A stretch of DNA of 64,000 bases, from the NCBI GenBank assembly GCA_965212245.1, contig OZ243107.1, positions 868,001 through 932,000 of the forward strand, in the 5' to 3' direction. The stretch is from CAKZNE01 sp040222435. Lineage in GTDB: Bacteria > Bacteroidota > Bacteroidia > Flavobacteriales > Schleiferiaceae. Position numbers and translations under genes: made by a program. Below, in pieces: positions 61,633-64,000 of the stretch. Numbering within the stretch: position 1 is the first letter of the stretch; the number at the start of each line of letters is the position of its first letter. The notes below the pieces were generated by a model. The model had not been told where the DNA came from. It saw nothing but the letters and a program-made list of their open reading frames with translations, and made no database searches.

Positions 61633-62778
61633 CTAGAGCATCGGTTTTATATCCTTCTCAAAATCGGGAATATCATTGTAATGCCATTTACCCGTAACCA
61701 CGCCTTTTTTGAGCATCACCAGCCCGGGATTAGAGCGGATAATCGTCTTCAGGGTAGTTTCATCCATGGTAGCAAAGGGGAAAGGTGTTTGCAGCTCATG
61801 GCGCATTTCTTCAACCTGCGAATCCAGAGATGCACTTAAACCGATGATGGGGTAGCCTGCTTCCTCTGCCGATTGGGCAAATGTATTGATGGGTGCATAG
61901 CCTTCTTTATGCGTTTTATCCATATTGTAGGCAATTACCAGAAAAACCACCGGGGCATTCAGAACTTCCTGTGTGGCATCTTCATCATTATATAAAACCA
62001 CAAAATCATGAACGGGTGGCTCATAGCCATGATGCAATACTACCGTTTCGGTTTTATCGCTTTGTATTTCCCATTCTTTTTTCTTCCACCACTCCTCTTT
62101 TATGTATTCGTCAGAAGTAACCTTCTTCTCTTCTCCGCTGTCCTTATTTTTCAGATAATATATGGTGCCGTATTTAGTGGGCTCCAGGCCAAGCTCTTCG
62201 GCTGGTTTCATACCCTCCACAATACTCTTACCCTCAGCATAAGCTCTGAAATCTTTAAGGGGCAAATGGTTAAGCACATAATACCCCATATAACTACAGC
62301 CCACAAGTGCCAGGATAAGCACTACTGAACGCACACCGGCTGAAAGCACCGGTTTGATATACTTAAGATTGGTAAACAGGATAACGATCAATACCGTAAG
62401 CACCACATCTTTACCAAAAGATTCCCAAGGCGTTAAGGGTATGGCATCGCCAAAGCAACCACAATCCGTTACTTTATTGAAATAGGCGGAATAGAACGTA
62501 AGGAAGGTGAAGAATACGATCATCAGTAAAAGCAACCAGGCAGTCAGCTTTTTCCATGATCCCAGTAAAAGGGCTATTCCCAGAAGTACTTCCAGTATAA
62601 CAATAAAAACCGCCAAGGCGAGCGCTATAGGTTGCAAAAAGGGGAGGTTGAGCACATCCGGTGCAAAATATTCATCCAGCTTAAAACTGAAACCCATGGG
62701 GTCATTAAGTTTGATAAGTCCGGAAAAAATAAACAGGCCTCCTACCAAAATGCGGCAAACCTGGGTAATGAAGTTCAT
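61633..62778 (-). CDS. DoxX/MauE-type membrane protein with thioredoxin-like domain (BT_3928 family)
   Basis: The 381-residue protein has four helices in the first 170 residues, with CGCFGD (redox-like Cys pair) between helices 3 and 4. A periplasmic C-terminal half has AlkyI-hydroperoxide/TlpA-like thioredoxin features. The family is named after a Bacteroides protein and its function is unknown. It is in the DUF1599-DoxX-OppB order of the minus strand. Confidence 0.88.
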   Translation of the reverse strand: MNFITQVCRILVGGLFIFSGLIKLNDPMGFSFKLDEYFAPDVLNLPFLQPIALALAVFIVILEVLLGIALLLGSWKKLTAWLLLLMIVFFTFLTFYSAYFNKVTDCGCFGDAIPLTPWESFGKDVVLTVLIVILFTNLKYIKPVLSAGVRSVVLILALVGCSYMGYYVLNHLPLKDFRAYAEGKSIVEGMKPAEELGLEPTKYGTIYYLKNKDSGEEKKVTSDEYIKEEWWKKKEWEIQSDKTETVVLHHGYEPPVHDFVVLYNDEDATQEVLNAPVVFLVIAYNMDKTHKEGYAPINTFAQSAEEAGYPIIGLSASLDSQVEEMRHELQTPFPFATMDETTLKTIIRSNPGLVMLKKGVVTGKWHYNDIPDFEKDIKPML

Positions 62779-62817
62779 AGGTTCAATTTTTTAGTTGGCA
62801 GTAAAATCAACCCGAAG

Positions 62818-63384
62818 TTACGCGTTTGATTTTTCCTGTGAAACCGCTGCTTCGTTCATCTTGATAAGGGCAAAGGCCGAGTAATTCACCATATCGTAAT
62901 AATTGGCATCAATACCCTCAGAAACCAGCGTAGCTCCCTTATTATCTTCTATTTGCTTAATGCGCAGTATTTTCTGCAAAATGAGATCCGTAAAACTGCT
63001 GATACGCATATCGCGCCACGCTTCCCCATAATCATGGTTTTTACGTTCCATCAGTGCTTTGGCCCGCTGGGCGTACGATTTGAAATGCTGAACGGCCTGG
63101 GCCGTATCCAGGTCCGGCTGTTCAGCCACACCTGACTCCAGGTTTATCAAAGCTATGATGGAGTAATTCAGTATACCGATAAACTCACCTTGCAGATCGT
63201 CTTCCACAAGTTGTGTGCCTTTTTCCTCTATGCTTCGGATACGTTGTGCTTTGATAAAGATCTGGTCGGTTAACGAAGGCAGGCGAAGTATTCGCCAGGC
63301 AGACCCGTAATCCTTCATTTTCTTTTCAAAAAGGCCGAGGCATTTGTCAATTACCTCATCATATTGCTGCGAAGTATGGCTCAT
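62818..63384 (-). CDS. DUF1599 protein with internal duplication
   Basis: The 188-residue protein consists of two similar halves, each with DYGxAWR (KMKDYGSAWR near 22-31 and KNHDYGEAWR near 114-123) and a later ILRIKQIE- or AQRIRSIE-type helix. DUF1599 is common in Bacteroidota and has been compared to nucleotide-modifying folds, without a proven function. The gene is divergent from folP across 33 bp. Confidence 0.88.
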   Translation of the reverse strand: MSHTSQQYDEVIDKCLGLFEKKMKDYGSAWRILRLPSLTDQIFIKAQRIRSIEEKGTQLVEDDLQGEFIGILNYSIIALINLESGVAEQPDLDTAQAVQHFKSYAQRAKALMERKNHDYGEAWRDMRISSFTDLILQKILRIKQIEDNKGATLVSEGIDANYYDMVNYSAFALIKMNEAAVSQEKSNA

Positions 63385-63417
63385 TTAATAATTTAGCTGC
63401 AATTGCACATTAGCTTT

Positions 63418-64000
63418 ATGGACACTCCAATATTCCCTGAAAAAAGGGCTGCGAAAGATACCATTTTTACATGGAAGCACAGTCTGAACCTGGGCGGCAA
63501 ACTCTGCCTGATGGAACGCCCCTGGGTAATGGGTATTTTAAATACCACACCTGATTCTTTCTTTTCGCAAAGCCGCGCTATGCTGGAAGGCGATATACGA
63601 CAGGCTATCCGTAAAATGCTGGAGGAAGGAGCGGATATTATCGATGTAGGCGCAGCCTCCACCCGTCCTGGTGCTAAAGCAATAGAGCCAAAAGAAGAAA
63701 TTAAACGTATACAGCCCGCCCTGAAAATACTGGCCCGTGAATTTCCGGACACTAAGGTTTCTGTAGATACATACCAAAGTGAAGTGGCTCGTGCAGCAGT
63801 AGATATGGGCGCCCATATGATCAATGATATCTCCGGGGGCAGCCTGGATGAGCAGATGTTCCTCACGGTAGCCGAATTAAAGGTGCCCTATGTTTTAATG
63901 CACCTCCAGGGCACTCCTGAAAACATGCAGAACGATCCGCGTTATAAAGATGTTTTTCGTGAGGTGGCCTATTATTTCTCAGAAAAAATACGGAACCTGC
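63418..64000 (+). CDS. folP: Dihydropteroate synthase, 3' end cut by window
   Basis: About 194 codons are visible from the ATG at 63418 to the window end. VMGILNTTPDSFF, GADIIDVGAASTRPGA and VSVDTYQSEVA are typical of the TIM-barrel enzyme that joins p-aminobenzoate and dihydropterin pyrophosphate in folate synthesis, the target of sulfonamides. MINDISGG follows. No stop is seen, so the C-terminus lies outside the window. The divergent spacer to the DUF1599 gene is only 33 bp. Confidence 0.93.
   Translation, partial: MDTPIFPEKRAAKDTIFTWKHSLNLGGKLCLMERPWVMGILNTTPDSFFSQSRAMLEGDIRQAIRKMLEEGADIIDVGAASTRPGAKAIEPKEEIKRIQPALKILAREFPDTKVSVDTYQSEVARAAVDMGAHMINDISGGSLDEQMFLTVAELKVPYVLMHLQGTPENMQNDPRYKDVFREVAYYFSEKIRNL

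Overview
The window comes from a member of the Bacteroidota, most likely a Flavobacteriales-type lineage. Four proteins end in type IX secretion (T9SS) sorting tails. Lipoproteins carry a cysteine right after the signal. Several promoters show the Bacteroidota -7 box TAnnTTTG in place of sigma-70 boxes. There is also an HU protein of the phylum-specific HIG type, a DUF1599 gene, a BT_3928-like DoxX protein and a LytS-type kinase with a two-component propeller. Base composition is mid-range, roughly mid-40s percent G+C by eye. The restriction-modification block is visibly more AT-rich. No finer taxonomic call is made.

Layout. 1-2766: propeller sensor kinase cut by the left edge. 2955-3031: a CAU tRNA, probably tRNA-Ile2. 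3410-5718: a phytochrome photosensory module without an output domain, followed by heme oxygenase, which makes its biliverdin chromophore. 5768-8572: HAD phosphatase, methylmalonyl-CoA epimerase and an MsbA-like exporter. 8697-13190: a carbon-metabolism block. It holds a degenerate Nudix regulator (NrtR type) divergent from pfkA-gapA, then a BadF/GlcNAc-kinase-like gene with methylglyoxal synthase, then a possible small RNA. Three TGTA-N5-TACA sites sit directly upstream of TAnnTTTG boxes here, which suggests one regulon. 13210-18381: bacilliredoxin, tadA, aspS and a ClC protein. 18516-24777: two convergent T9SS cargo genes. 24821-29160: DinB, an osmoprotectant ABC importer whose binding domain appears circularly permuted, and an SDR-DUF2867 protein. 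29223-35222: TspO-like, outer-membrane, VIT1-type, DUF2490, antiquitin-type aldehyde dehydrogenase and CPBP protease genes. 35362-42172: T9SS proteins and lipoproteins.

42173-42824 is a gene-poor stretch with a long perfect palindrome and a five-copy 22-bp phased repeat upstream of the HU gene. 43290-45806 is a restriction-modification island (Vsr, HNH endonuclease, m5C methyltransferase). 45959-56924 holds purQ, a PLP dehydratase, an AddB-like nuclease, a very large uncharacterised secreted protein, prmA and tpiA. 57273-60486 is a TetR-controlled operon (TetR, SDR, NAD-binding protein, metallo-beta-lactamase fold) with two matching operator-like palindromes. 60555-64000 holds an OppB-like permease, DoxX protein, DUF1599 protein and divergent folP, which is cut by the right edge.

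The observations most worth following are the permuted binding domain, the putative NrtR-type glycolysis regulon with its candidate small RNA, the heme oxygenase that has no ordinary start codon, and the repeat-rich region at 42.2-42.8 kb.
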